NCBI GenBank assembly: GCA_029856045.1
Contig: JAHQWG010000047.1
Coordinates: forward strand, 126,001-190,000
Reading direction: 5' to 3'
Length of the DNA stretch: 64,000 nt
Source of the DNA: Promethearchaeia archaeon
GTDB lineage: Archaea; Asgardarchaeota; Lokiarchaeia; Sigyniarchaeales; SOKP01
The translations under genes were made by a program, and so were the position numbers. Each line of letters begins with the position of its first letter. The stretch's first letter is position 1. Below are positions 53,987 through 62,741 of this stretch, one piece after another. The notes under the pieces were generated by a model. It worked only from the letters and a program-made list of their open reading frames with translations. It had not been told where the DNA came from and ran no database searches.

Positions 53987-54236
53987 ACTAATTATTACCT
54001 AAAAATATTAAAATTTTATTTTTTCTTTCTATATAAAGGCGGAAATGAAAATCTTTTTTATCAAACGCTGGTTTTGGAAACAAGATTCTACTTCAAACTC
54101 ATTAAATATTAGTATATTGTTGGAAATAAACAAAATTTTAATCTGAAAAAAAATCATCTTACATTTATTAGTTCTTTCTAATAAAATATAAAAACAAATT
54201 TAAAATTAAGCCCATAACTATGATTTGTTAGAAATT
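53987..54236. other. Gene-free stretch
   Basis: These 250 nt separate the SDR and SufC genes. A 33-codon frame begins at 54045 after GGCGGAA but has no homologue I recognise, so it is not called. No terminator hairpin or operator is convincing. Confidence 0.35.
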
Positions 54237-55034
54237 ATGTCATCAGACGTTTTACTTTCAGTTAAGGATATTTCTATTTTCTCGGAAGATAGGCAGTGTA
54301 ATATTGTTGATACAATATCATTTGATGTGATTGAAGGAAGCATTCATTCGATAATTGGGCCGAATGGAGCAGGAAAATCAACCATAGGATATGCAATAAT
54401 GGGAATTTACCATCCATGTAGTGGTAAGATATTTTTTGAAGGGGAAAATATTTCAGACTTAACTATTACAGAGAGAGCAAAGAGAGGAATTACACTTGCT
54501 TGGCAGACTCCAGCTAGGTTTGATGGTTTATCAGTTTATGACTATATTGGTGTCGGTGTCAAAGATAAAAATCTAATTGAGCAAAGAGTGACAGAAGCGT
54601 TAGAAATAGTTAATTTAAATCCGGACATTTATCTTAAGCGAAAAGTAGATGCAAATTTGAGTGGAGGAGAGAGGAAGAGAATCGAATTAGCTTCAGTAAT
54701 CGCGATGCGTCCTAAGCTTGTTATTTTAGATGAAGCAGAGGCGGGAATGGATTTAATTGTTTTAGAGTCTTTTATGGACATTTTCAATAAAATTAAAGAG
54801 CTCAGAATGACCATCTTAATAATTACCCACCGAGAAGATATTGGAATGGTTTCGGATAATTCAACACTGATTTGGGATGGAAAAGTCTTGGCAAATGGCT
54901 CTTTTCGGGATATTATGGTCTTATATTGCCAAAAAGCGGGATTAAAAAAGATTTGCAGCAGAACATTGTTTAATCAGTTTGATGAATCTGTAGATAAAAT
55001 TATTGAAGAGGAAACACGGGAAAATAAAATATGA
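54237..55034 (+). CDS. sufC: Fe-S assembly ATPase SufC (SmsC)
   Basis: This ~265-residue ABC ATPase has Walker A GPNGAGKSTIGYA, LAWQTPARFDGLSV (Q-loop), signature NLSGGERKRIELASVIA, Walker B LVILDEAEAGMDLI and the H-loop ITHREDIGM. These fit SufC. ATG at 54237 is preferred to TTG at 54225. It overlaps sufB by ATGA. With SufB it makes the minimal SUF (SMS) scaffold that builds Fe-S clusters in archaea. Confidence 0.9.
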   Translation: MSSDVLLSVKDISIFSEDRQCNIVDTISFDVIEGSIHSIIGPNGAGKSTIGYAIMGIYHPCSGKIFFEGENISDLTITERAKRGITLAWQTPARFDGLSVYDYIGVGVKDKNLIEQRVTEALEIVNLNPDIYLKRKVDANLSGGERKRIELASVIAMRPKLVILDEAEAGMDLIVLESFMDIFNKIKELRMTILIITHREDIGMVSDNSTLIWDGKVLANGSFRDIMVLYCQKAGLKKICSRTLFNQFDESVDKIIEEETRENKI

Positions 55035-55981
55035 GTGAAAGAAGTGATTCTAGTGAAATCTTAAATAGCTTAGAAAAGTATGATCTTGATATTAGTGATT
55101 ATCTTCCATCTCATAGTGGTCCAAAATTAGTTCTTAATTTTAATAAGATAACAACCGTTAGTGAAGTTGAGGGTATAATACTCAAAGGTCGAGAGATTGA
55201 GAATGGAATTATAGCTGACATTGTGATTAAAGAAGGAACTGTATTTGAAGATCCTATCCATTTATGTTTTGGAGTCAATAAAGAAACAGGGCTCCAAGAA
55301 ATTTTTCCTAGAATCATCGCAGAAGATAATAGCAGCGTGACTTTACAGGCTCATTGCTCTTTTCCAAATGCAAAAAACCTAACTCATAAAATGTTTGGAC
55401 ACATCTACGTTGGTAAAAATTGCAAATTCGTTTATAATGAAACACACTATCATGGTGAGCAGAATGGGGCTACTGTAGCGCCAGTATCTTATGTTTATGT
55501 TGGAGAAAATAGTTATTTCGAGAATAATTTCTTTTTAACACAGGGAACTATTGGTCGTATGAAGATTCAAATAGACATTTATGCTTTTAAGGATAGTAGA
55601 ATCAATTCAAATGTGAAAGCTTTTGGAAAAAATTCATTGGATTCAATTCGTGTAAGAGATGCAGTCTTTTTGGAGGGAGAAAATGCCAGAAGTATAATAA
55701 AAATGAAAGCTGCAGCCATTGGTGGAGGTGAAGTAATGATGTTCGGTATCACAGAGGGCAATGCAGCGAATACAACAGGTCATGTGGATTGCACTGAAAT
55801 CGTAAAGGACCGAGGATCTAGATGCCGAGCAATCCCCCTTATTAGGGCTACTGATGAGAGTTGTCATATAACTCATGAAGCAAGTTTAGGTAAGGTGGAT
55901 TCGGCACAGTTAAATGCATTAATGGCTCGTGGTTTGGATGAAGATGAAGCAACAGATTTAATTATAAAAAATATGCTTTAA
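55031..55981 (+). CDS. sufB: SufB/SufD-like Fe-S scaffold protein
   Basis: The 316-residue protein is a SufBD-core beta-helix: PRIIAEDNSSVTLQAHCSFPN, MFGHIYVGKNCKFVYNETHYHG, YVYVGENSYFENNFFLTQG, GKNSLDSIRVRDAVFLEGENA, GHVDCTEIVKDRGSRCRAIPLI, THEASLGKVD and a C-terminal LNALMARGLDEDEATDLIIKNML (given here as separate short parts of one tail). It is short like archaeal SmsB. It is coupled to sufC through ATGA. Confidence 0.88.
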   Translation: MSERSDSSEILNSLEKYDLDISDYLPSHSGPKLVLNFNKITTVSEVEGIILKGREIENGIIADIVIKEGTVFEDPIHLCFGVNKETGLQEIFPRIIAEDNSSVTLQAHCSFPNAKNLTHKMFGHIYVGKNCKFVYNETHYHGEQNGATVAPVSYVYVGENSYFENNFFLTQGTIGRMKIQIDIYAFKDSRINSNVKAFGKNSLDSIRVRDAVFLEGENARSIIKMKAAAIGGGEVMMFGITEGNAANTTGHVDCTEIVKDRGSRCRAIPLIRATDESCHITHEASLGKVDSAQLNALMARGLDEDEATDLIIKNML

Positions 55982-55996
55982 CGAGGTGTCAAAACA

Positions 55997-56644
55997 GTGA
56001 AAGAAAACACAAAATATAATATGCATAGATTTATAGGGAAGCAAATTATAGATGAGATTCAACCTTGGTTTGAATTTTCTACAAGCTTACCATGGGACGA
56101 AAGAAGTCCTCCGTGGGTATTTGATAATAAGGTAAGAAGGCAAATATTAGTTATATTATCTGAAAGTCCTTTAACTTTTGAAGAAATTATAGAACGAGTA
56201 TTGTTTAAACCAGCGCCATTGATAATAACAAAAGAAGAATATGAGCCAAAAATAATATATCAATGGGATAAAAGAACGATTGAGAATCATTTATTTAATT
56301 TAGAATGGTATGGACTTGTTAGAAAGAACGTTGATAAATATGAAATTAACTTTCCAATTATTAATAAAGAGCAACTAGACGATGTTGAGAATTACGTTAT
56401 TAAATTTGCAGAAAATTGGGTAAAAGTAATTGAGGAATCCAAGGAAGAAATTTTAAATAAATACCAAGGATTGCATAAGAACACTCCAATAATGGATATA
56501 ATTATTGAAAAAATTATTGAGAAATTATGGGAAACTCTTAAAAAGAAGGGATTAGTTCCCAATAAACCGAATCTCAAGCATCTATGGGGAGAACAGTTGA
56601 GAAAAACTAAATTCAATGAATGGGTCTTAAAAAATTTTAAATAA
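55997..56644 (+). CDS. Winged-helix (ArsR-like) protein in SUF operon
   Basis: This 215-residue protein carries a winged-helix segment (NKVRRQILVILSESPLTFEEII, then WDKRTIENHLFNLEWYGLVRK) after a ~45-residue N-terminal arm, with a helical C-terminal domain. It lies 15 nt after sufB behind a GAGGTG Shine-Dalgarno (GTG start, 8-nt spacing). The position suggests a regulator of Fe-S assembly, as SufR is in bacteria, although no cysteine cluster is visible in the first half. Confidence 0.75.
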   Translation: MKENTKYNMHRFIGKQIIDEIQPWFEFSTSLPWDERSPPWVFDNKVRRQILVILSESPLTFEEIIERVLFKPAPLIITKEEYEPKIIYQWDKRTIENHLFNLEWYGLVRKNVDKYEINFPIINKEQLDDVENYVIKFAENWVKVIEESKEEILNKYQGLHKNTPIMDIIIEKIIEKLWETLKKKGLVPNKPNLKHLWGEQLRKTKFNEWVLKNFK

Positions 56645-56701
56645 CTATAAATTTCTTATTTTATGCATTCATTTTTTATTATGAAGTAAGGTGAAATTAA
56701 A

Positions 56702-57085
56702 ATGAAAATATTACACAATGGTTTAACATTTCGTTCTAAAGAAGAAAGCGATAAATTTCTCATAGATTTTCTGGGTTTAGAAATAAAACGTTCTTTTACA
56801 GGCGAAAAATGGCTAATGAAGGAATGTTTTGGGATAAATAAAGACATTGAAATAATTCACTATGGAAATGAAGAAGCCCTATTAGAAGTATTTATAAATG
56901 ATAATGTTTCAGAAAAAAAAGATAAAATTGTTCATATTTGTATAGAAGTCGATGATCGGGATTCCTTAGTAGATAAAGCAGCTGCTATAGGAATCGAATC
57001 AATAGTTATTCCAAGAAAAGATAGTGAGAAAGGTTATTACTTATTCATTCGGGATTCTTCAAATAATTTATATGAGATCAAATAA
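56702..57085 (+). CDS. VOC/glyoxalase superfamily protein
   Basis: The 127-residue protein has the paired beta-alpha-beta-beta-beta fold of VOC metalloenzymes: LTFRSKEESDKFLIDFLGLE, EIIHYGNEEALLEVFI, DKIVHICIEVDDRDSLVDKA and FIRDSSNNLYEI. His and Glu are at plausible metal positions (HICIEV and the terminal YEI). Substrate is unknown. A GGTGA lies upstream of the ATG. Confidence 0.75.
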   Translation: MKILHNGLTFRSKEESDKFLIDFLGLEIKRSFTGEKWLMKECFGINKDIEIIHYGNEEALLEVFINDNVSEKKDKIVHICIEVDDRDSLVDKAAAIGIESIVIPRKDSEKGYYLFIRDSSNNLYEIK

Positions 57086-57119
57086 GTTTTAAATTGTTAT
57101 TTGATTTTGAGAAATTATA

Positions 57120-57713
57120 ATGCAATTATATTTCATATCAGATAGAGGATTTTTAATAAAAATAAATAAATATGATTTCTTAGATGAGGACGTTTATGTA
57201 ACTGATGATGGCAGCACTGTTTATATCTGGTATGGCCTAAATGCTTCGAAGGAGAAGAAAGAAGCGGCTTTGCGAACCGCACGGCATATAGTTAGAGAAA
57301 AAGTGGGTTCTGCAAAAATTCTCTTAATGAATCAAAATGATGAATATGGTGCTTTTTTAGCCATGATAGATGATTTAAGAGGTGGTATTTTAGAAGATGG
57401 ATCTTTTAAACCAAGACCTGAATTAGATTTGGAGGAGATCATAGAAGGACCAGAGAAAGATATAGGTCTGGAATCTATGATTAGAGTTGCAGCATATTAT
57501 ATCTCTTTAGAAAATTATACTTATGACGATTTATGTTGGCTTTTAGCCGAAAAACATCTAATCATAATGAAGGGGAAAGCAAACATAACGGAAGATAATA
57601 TCAAGCAGAAAGCGGAGGAGGTATATAAATCATCCACAACATACGATGAGTTATGTTGGTTGATGGGGGAACTTGATATATTGATCGATCAGGGCTATGT
57701 TGAATTAGAATAA
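57120..57713 (+). CDS. Gelsolin-like domain protein with C-terminal repeat
   Basis: Residues ~15-90 resemble a gelsolin/villin repeat: LDEDVYVTDDGSTVYIWYG, then NASKEKKEAALRTARHIVRE and AFLAMIDDL (the core beta-strand, long helix and second strand of the fold). Residues ~118-197 hold two copies of a helical segment, YTYDDLCWLLAEKHLII and TTYDELCWLMGELDILI. Gelsolin-like actin regulators are a characteristic of Asgard genomes. This one has a single gelsolin repeat and an unusual partner domain. Actin or profilin binding is inferred, not shown. Confidence 0.68.
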   Translation: MQLYFISDRGFLIKINKYDFLDEDVYVTDDGSTVYIWYGLNASKEKKEAALRTARHIVREKVGSAKILLMNQNDEYGAFLAMIDDLRGGILEDGSFKPRPELDLEEIIEGPEKDIGLESMIRVAAYYISLENYTYDDLCWLLAEKHLIIMKGKANITEDNIKQKAEEVYKSSTTYDELCWLMGELDILIDQGYVELE

Positions 57714-57792
57714 AGAATTGAGCACCATTTTTTCTCTATTTTTTAAATCGATTAATTTTAAAAGATTTCCATATTTAAATCGAAATTCATAA

Positions 57793-58056
57793 ATAAATAG
57801 AATTGTTGTTATTATACCCAATATAACTTTCTCAATATCTAAAGATCTCTATGAGAAGATGAAACAATATCCTGAGATTAAGTGAAACACCTTATCTCTT
57901 AAGTGGATTGAACCACATCTTGATAAACTCGAAGATCCAAATATACAATCTATATCTGAACTTAGAGACCGGCTTAGGAAAAAAGGTATCTCTACGGATG
58001 ATTTAACTCATGAGAAAATAATAGAATCATATAAAAAGAGGGAATGTCCCAAATAA
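57793..58056 (+). pseudogene. Decayed RHH-type (VapB-like) antitoxin gene
   Basis: A frame reads ITFSISKDLYEKMKQYPEIK, then TGA at 57883-57885, then NTLSLKWIEPHLDKLED and so on to TAA at 58054. The start matches ribbon-helix-helix VapB antitoxins, where PEIKW is conserved: the TGA replaces the Trp codon. No canonical start codon is evident and no VapC/PIN toxin is adjacent. TGA is an ordinary stop elsewhere (for example at tldD), so recoding is unlikely and a broken gene is the best reading. Confidence 0.65.
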
Positions 58057-58123
58057 GGTTTATAATTGTAATAAAACAAAAGATAATAAATAATAATCAA
58101 ATTAAACATATCTAAATTTATTC

Positions 58124-58492
58124 TTATTTTTGTTTTGTTCTATAATTTTCTATTGCCTTACGTAATCCATCAGATGCTAAGTTAGAGCAGTGCATTTTAA
58201 TGGGTGGAAGACCATCTAAGGAACCTGCAATATCATCTCTTGTTATTTTCATAGCATCATCCAAAGTCTTTCCCTTGGCTAACTCCGTAATCATTGAAGA
58301 AGTAGCAATTGCTGCACCACACCCAAAAGTCTGGAAAGAAATATCGTCAATATGATTATTCTTTACTTTAATATAAATATACATTAAATCTCCACAGATT
58401 GGGTTTCCGATCTCTCCCACAGCATCTGCATCCTTCATTTCTCCCATATTTCGGGGGTTTCTAAAATGATCCATTACTTTTTCTGAATACAT
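58124..58492 (-). CDS. iscU: Fe-S cluster scaffold protein IscU/NifU-N
   Basis: The 122-residue scaffold has MYSEKVMDHFRNPRNMGEM, GNPICGDLMYIYI (first Cys), FQTFGCGAAIATSSM (second Cys) and KMHCSNLASDGL (third Cys). Clusters assembled from sulfur delivered by IscS are built on these cysteines. It lies 45 nt downstream of iscS in the same operon. Length is normal. Confidence 0.95.
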   Translation of the reverse strand: MYSEKVMDHFRNPRNMGEMKDADAVGEIGNPICGDLMYIYIKVKNNHIDDISFQTFGCGAAIATSSMITELAKGKTLDDAMKITRDDIAGSLDGLPPIKMHCSNLASDGLRKAIENYRTKQK

Positions 58493-58537
58493 TTCATTTA
58501 TACCTTATTTTTAATCTTTAATTAATATTTTTATATT

Positions 58538-59776
58538 TTAATGGTGGTGGTTAGTTTCGTATGTTGGGTCAAACGTATATTTTTTCCCCTTTTTTAAGGG
58601 AGATATCTTTCTCAATTTTTCGATAATAGGAGGGAGTTTTTCTAAAAAATAGTCAATATCTGCTTCAGTTGTATATCTTCCCGTAGTAATTCTTAATGAA
58701 CCATGTACATCTTCAGGTTTTTGACCGATGGCTAATAATACATGAGAAGGTTCTAAAGATTTTGAAGAGCACGCTGAACCTGTAGAGGTGGCTATACCTT
58801 CCATATCCAAACTTAAAATTATGGATTCTCCTTCAATATATCTAAACCCTAAATTAACATTGTTTGGTAGACGCTTAGTATGGTGTCCATTAAGATAAAC
58901 ATCTTCAATATTTTCAGTAATTACCTTGATAATTTTATCTCTAAATTTTATTAGTTTTTCAGATTCTTCCTTCATATTCCGTTTGCATAATTCAACTGCT
59001 TTTGCAAACCCGGCAATACCCGGAACATTTTCTGTGCTTGACCTCAACCCCCTTTCATGCCCTCCACCATGAAATAGCGGTTCAATATACTTACCCCACC
59101 CTTTTCTTACACCGTGTCCCCTGATATATAATAATCCAACTCCTTTTGGTCCATATAGCTTGTGCGCCGAAGCTGAAAGTAGATCTATATTCATCTCTTC
59201 AACATCGATTGGAACTTTTCCAAGAGTTTGAACAGCATCAGTATGAAATATAACATCGTGTTTTTTTGCGATTTCACCAATTTCTTTTATTGGTTCGATT
59301 GTTCCTATTTCATTATTTGCAAACATTATGGATATCAAAATTGTTTTATTGGTGATGGTCTCTTCCAATTCTTTTAAATCAATCAATCCATATTCATCTA
59401 CAGGTAAGTAGGTTACTTTAAATCCTTGTGTTTCTAGATATTGACAAGTGTGTTGGACAGCATGATGTTCAATGCTTGAAGTAATTATATGATTACCACG
59501 TCCTTTATTTTTAAAAGCTACCCCTTTTATTGCTAAATTATCAGATTCGGTGCCTGATGATGTGAAAAATATTTCATCCGTTTTAGCGTTAATCAATGAA
59601 GCCACAATTTCTCTGGATTTTTGTAATATTTGGGCTGCATTTTGACCTATTTTATGAAAACTTGATGGATTTCCATAAGTTACTCTATAATGTTTCTCAA
59701 TTTCTTTAATAACCTCTGGATCCATGGGAGTTGTAGCAGCGTAGTCTAAATATACATTTTTCATTTCTACTTTCAC
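58538..59776 (-). CDS. iscS: Cysteine desulfurase IscS/NifS
   Basis: The 412-residue PLP enzyme provides sulfur from cysteine. VYLDYAATTPMDP, NPSSFHKIGQ, SGTESDNLAIKG, SASAHKLYGPKGVG (PLP lysine) and the active-site loop ATSTGSACSSKSLEPSHVL (catalytic Cys near 335). The C-terminus ends in NHHH. GTG at 59776 or ATG five codons in. It donates sulfur to IscU, next in the operon. Confidence 0.95.
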   Translation of the reverse strand: MKVEMKNVYLDYAATTPMDPEVIKEIEKHYRVTYGNPSSFHKIGQNAAQILQKSREIVASLINAKTDEIFFTSSGTESDNLAIKGVAFKNKGRGNHIITSSIEHHAVQHTCQYLETQGFKVTYLPVDEYGLIDLKELEETITNKTILISIMFANNEIGTIEPIKEIGEIAKKHDVIFHTDAVQTLGKVPIDVEEMNIDLLSASAHKLYGPKGVGLLYIRGHGVRKGWGKYIEPLFHGGGHERGLRSSTENVPGIAGFAKAVELCKRNMKEESEKLIKFRDKIIKVITENIEDVYLNGHHTKRLPNNVNLGFRYIEGESIILSLDMEGIATSTGSACSSKSLEPSHVLLAIGQKPEDVHGSLRITTGRYTTEADIDYFLEKLPPIIEKLRKISPLKKGKKYTFDPTYETNHHH

Positions 59777-59912
59777 TTATAATTTAATTCCTTCTCAATA
59801 ATTTAATTATTTTTCTTATATTTTAAAAATGCTTTACTATTTGTTAGAACGCGAAAAAGCAAATTACGCATTACTTTTTAGAATTTATTAATTATCTTAA
59901 GATATATATCAA

Positions 59913-60500
59913 TTATGTCGTCTTAAAAGAATTTTCAACTTCTTTCAAGATATTTTCTATAGATTGTTTTTCTTTTAAATTGAATTCAGGAGCAAAATCA
60001 CATTTAATAGAATTACCATAATAAGAATTACCGAAAAATGTTTCACAATTCTTTATCGCTTTTAATAAGAATTTTTGATCCCCAAAATGTAAATATATTG
60101 ATATATCGTTGATAATTAGAATTGAAGTCGGTTTTTTCGCAAATTTTTTAAGCAATTTTAAAGTTAATTTATAATTATGATTTGCATTTCTATACAATTC
60201 CTCTCGATTTTTCGCATTCAAGCGTGGGGGAATAATTTCTCCTTGTAAATTAAGGTAATTACAGCTTTTACTTTTCTTATAAAAATCTTTTATTTTACCT
60301 GCAATTTTTTTTCCTTTAATCATCATTAACTTTGGTGCAAAGTCCAAAATGCTAATTTTCTTGGGATCTATTTGTTTATCTTCTAAAAGAAATCGTATAA
60401 GATTTGCTGTGTAAAATGTCTTTTTAGTATCGACTTCACCGTAGATAATAGTCGTATGTCCGATTAGACTCTCGAAATCTATATTATTATAGAAACTCAT
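59913..60500 (-). CDS. Degenerate P-loop (RecA/KaiC-like) protein
   Basis: The 195-residue protein looks like a P-loop ATPase that has lost part of its Walker A: TIIYGEVDTKKTFYTANLI, in which the second Gly of GxxxxGK[ST] is Lys. A Walker-B-like strand is SILIINDISIYL. There is a strand IDPKKISILDF between them. Such degenerate RecA/KaiC-like proteins occur in archaea with unknown role. It is monocistronic. Confidence 0.6.
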   Translation of the reverse strand: MSFYNNIDFESLIGHTTIIYGEVDTKKTFYTANLIRFLLEDKQIDPKKISILDFAPKLMMIKGKKIAGKIKDFYKKSKSCNYLNLQGEIIPPRLNAKNREELYRNANHNYKLTLKLLKKFAKKPTSILIINDISIYLHFGDQKFLLKAIKNCETFFGNSYYGNSIKCDFAPEFNLKEKQSIENILKEVENSFKTT

Positions 60501-60535
60501 TTTTCGATTAAAAATAATTTAAATTTATCTTTAAA

Positions 60536-61117
60536 TTAAAAGAAATCCTTCCAAGTTATTCCAGCTTTCTTTAAGACTTTCAGCATTAAAAATCCCAAAA
60601 TAGCTCCGGGGATACAACTTAACGAAAATAGACCCCACCAAAATAATATTCCTTGAAAAGTTGGGACACCATATATTGGTAGAAGAAAATCTGAAATGGT
60701 GCCGCCTATAAATACTGTGCCGATTGGATCCATTAAACTGGCGTAATCAACATATTTTGGTTTTTTTTTACGTAATACATAAGCAACTGTTCCAGTAATA
60801 ACTGCTCCAGAGACACCCCCAGGAAATGCTAATATGGAACCAATACCTAAACTAAAACGTAAGACTGCAATAGCTAATGCAGTTGTACATGCTAAACTTA
60901 ACCCCACCAACACACCCATCATACCATTTATCATATGGGCATATGGGTTAATTTTTGATCCAAAAATTTCAAAGTAAGCAAAAACATTTAAGTAGCTAAG
61001 AATTAATCCAACTCCAACAAATACAGCAGAAGTTGCAATTCTCTTATTTTTATTGGTTTTGAATAATTTTGTATCTTTTGACTCATCAGATGATTGATTA
61101 GAATTAATTTTTTCCAT
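60536..61117 (-). CDS. thiW: ThiW-like ECF transporter substrate-binding subunit
   Basis: The 193-residue membrane protein has six segments and the ThiW hallmarks: AVFVGVGLILSYLNVFAYFE, SKINPYAHMINGMMGVLVG, LGIGSILAFPGGVSGAVITG and the C-terminal AILGFLMLKVLKK. ThiW binds a thiazole/thiamine precursor for an energy-coupling-factor transporter. ECF ATPase and T subunits are not in the window. No TPP riboswitch motif was seen upstream. Confidence 0.78.
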   Translation of the reverse strand: MEKINSNQSSDESKDTKLFKTNKNKRIATSAVFVGVGLILSYLNVFAYFEIFGSKINPYAHMINGMMGVLVGLSLACTTALAIAVLRFSLGIGSILAFPGGVSGAVITGTVAYVLRKKKPKYVDYASLMDPIGTVFIGGTISDFLLPIYGVPTFQGILFWWGLFSLSCIPGAILGFLMLKVLKKAGITWKDFF

Positions 61118-61170
61118 ATCTCCAACTATTAATTCTATGTCTATTTACAGTAAAAAAAACATATTTGCAT

Positions 61171-62622
61171 TTATAATAGATAACCTTCTTTTAAATCTTC
61201 AATGTTAATCCCTAACTCTTTCAATTTTTCTCTTATATCATCAGAAATATCAAATATTTTCTTTTCCCTTAATTTGACGCGAGTCTCTGCAATAATATTC
61301 AATAAGGCTTTTATTAATTTATCTTTCTCATCCATTGAGTTAATCCCATATTCTGATATTCTTTGCTCTAAATTAGGGAATATTCCAAATATTTTATCAA
61401 TTTTGGTCATAAATTCAAAAAATTTATCTTTAAATTCTTGTGTAATTTTTAAATTCTTTTCCAAAATTTCTCTATTAAGCTCCCTTATTAACGATAACAA
61501 TTCTGCAATTGCGACAGGAGTGTTAAAATCATCATCCATCACTTCGATAATATTTGATTCAGTATCATTTATTTTTAAAAGTAAATTATCAACTTCAGAA
61601 GATCTCTCTTTTATTGGAGGAATTTGGAAAATTTTCTTTATTGTATTAAGTAATTTTTCATAATTTTTTTCAATCTGTTTCATATTCTCTAAAGAGTAAT
61701 TTATGGACTTCCGGTAATGCGAAGAAATTAAAAAGAATCTAACCACCATAGGGTCAAATTCCTTTACAACTTCAGTAACTGAAAAAATATTCCCCAAGCT
61801 TTTTGACATTTTCTCATCATCGAGATTTACAAAACCATTATGTAGAAAATAATTCGCAAATGTCTTACCTGTGAATGATTCAGATTGTGCAATTTCATTC
61901 CTATGATGAGGAAATTTCAAATCTTGACCACCTCCATGAATATCAATTGTTTCCCCTAAATAATAGATTGCCATTGCTGAACATTCGATGTGCCAACCGG
62001 GCCTCCCTTTACTCCACGGGCTTTTCCAATATGGTTCTCCTTCCTTCATTTTTTTCCATAAGGCAAAATCTCTTGGATCTAATTTGTCTTCGCCAAATGC
62101 AACATCTTGATCTTCTTCGATTTCTTGTTCAATTTCCTCTTCAATATCTAAGTTTTGAAAAATTGTCTTGTATTTCGGAAATGAATTTACAGAAAAATAT
62201 ACAGAGCCATTTTTCTCATAAGCAACACCTTTTTCTATCAGACCTTGAATAAATTTTACCATAAAGTCGATAGTCTCCGTGGCTTTGGGATTCAAATAAT
62301 CCTTTTCTATGTTTAAAACATCCATAATTTCAAAATATTCTTTTGTATACTGTTCGCTGAGAGTTTTTGTATCAATACCTTTCTCATTAGCCCTGTTAAT
62401 TATCTTATCATCAATGTCAGTGATGTTTTTTACGAGTTTAACATTAAAACCCTTGAATTCAAGATACTTGCGAATGATATCAAATACTACTGCTGACTTT
62501 GCATGCCCTAGATGAGGTGAACCATAAACTGTTGGACCACAGACATACATCAAAACTTCATTAGGACTTATCGGTTTAAATTCTTCTTTTTGAAATGTTA
62601 AACTATTATATACTTTCAGCAT
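61171..62622 (-). CDS. cysS: Cysteinyl-tRNA synthetase
   Basis: The 483-residue class I synthetase has the HIGH-like motif GSPHLGHAKS preceded by CGPTVYG (zinc Cys), the zinc-binding segment WHIECSAMA with IHGGGQDLKFPHHRNE, and KMSKSLGN. It attaches cysteine to tRNA-Cys. It carries an acidic insert around residue 155 (IEEEIEQEIEEDQD). tRNA-Cys lies 46 nt upstream on the same strand. Confidence 0.95.
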   Translation of the reverse strand: MLKVYNSLTFQKEEFKPISPNEVLMYVCGPTVYGSPHLGHAKSAVVFDIIRKYLEFKGFNVKLVKNITDIDDKIINRANEKGIDTKTLSEQYTKEYFEIMDVLNIEKDYLNPKATETIDFMVKFIQGLIEKGVAYEKNGSVYFSVNSFPKYKTIFQNLDIEEEIEQEIEEDQDVAFGEDKLDPRDFALWKKMKEGEPYWKSPWSKGRPGWHIECSAMAIYYLGETIDIHGGGQDLKFPHHRNEIAQSESFTGKTFANYFLHNGFVNLDDEKMSKSLGNIFSVTEVVKEFDPMVVRFFLISSHYRKSINYSLENMKQIEKNYEKLLNTIKKIFQIPPIKERSSEVDNLLLKINDTESNIIEVMDDDFNTPVAIAELLSLIRELNREILEKNLKITQEFKDKFFEFMTKIDKIFGIFPNLEQRISEYGINSMDEKDKLIKALLNIIAETRVKLREKKIFDISDDIREKLKELGINIEDLKEGYLL

Positions 62623-62668
62623 CCTTTGAGTAAGTTAATTAAATTTTTAAATGTTTTTAAACAAAATA

Positions 62669-62741
62669 AGCCAGTGGTGGGACTTGAACCCACGAATAAC
62701 CGCTCTGCAGGCGGTCTCCTTAGCCACTCGGATACACTGGC
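62669..62741 (-). tRNA. tRNA-Cys (GCA)
   Basis: A 73-nt cloverleaf fits on the minus strand: acceptor GCCAGTG with CACTGGC, D-arm from TCCGAGTGGCTAAGGA, anticodon stem ACCGC/GCGGT with loop CTGCAGA (anticodon GCA), T-arm GTGGG-TTCAAGT-CCCAC, and discriminator U, as expected for tRNA-Cys. There is no intron and no encoded CCA. It precedes cysS on the same strand. Confidence 0.95.

Noticed and set aside
54045-54146. 33-codon frame after GGCGGAA between SDR and sufC
   Set aside because: The peptide is low-complexity and has no supporting homology; a chance ORF cannot be excluded.
57883-57885. UGA decoded as Trp or selenocysteine in the VapB-like gene
   Set aside because: TGA ends intact genes here (for example tldD) and there is no SECIS-like element seen; a nonsense mutation is simpler.
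61118-61170. TPP riboswitch in front of thiW
   Set aside because: No conserved TPP-riboswitch core sequences were found in the short upstream region.
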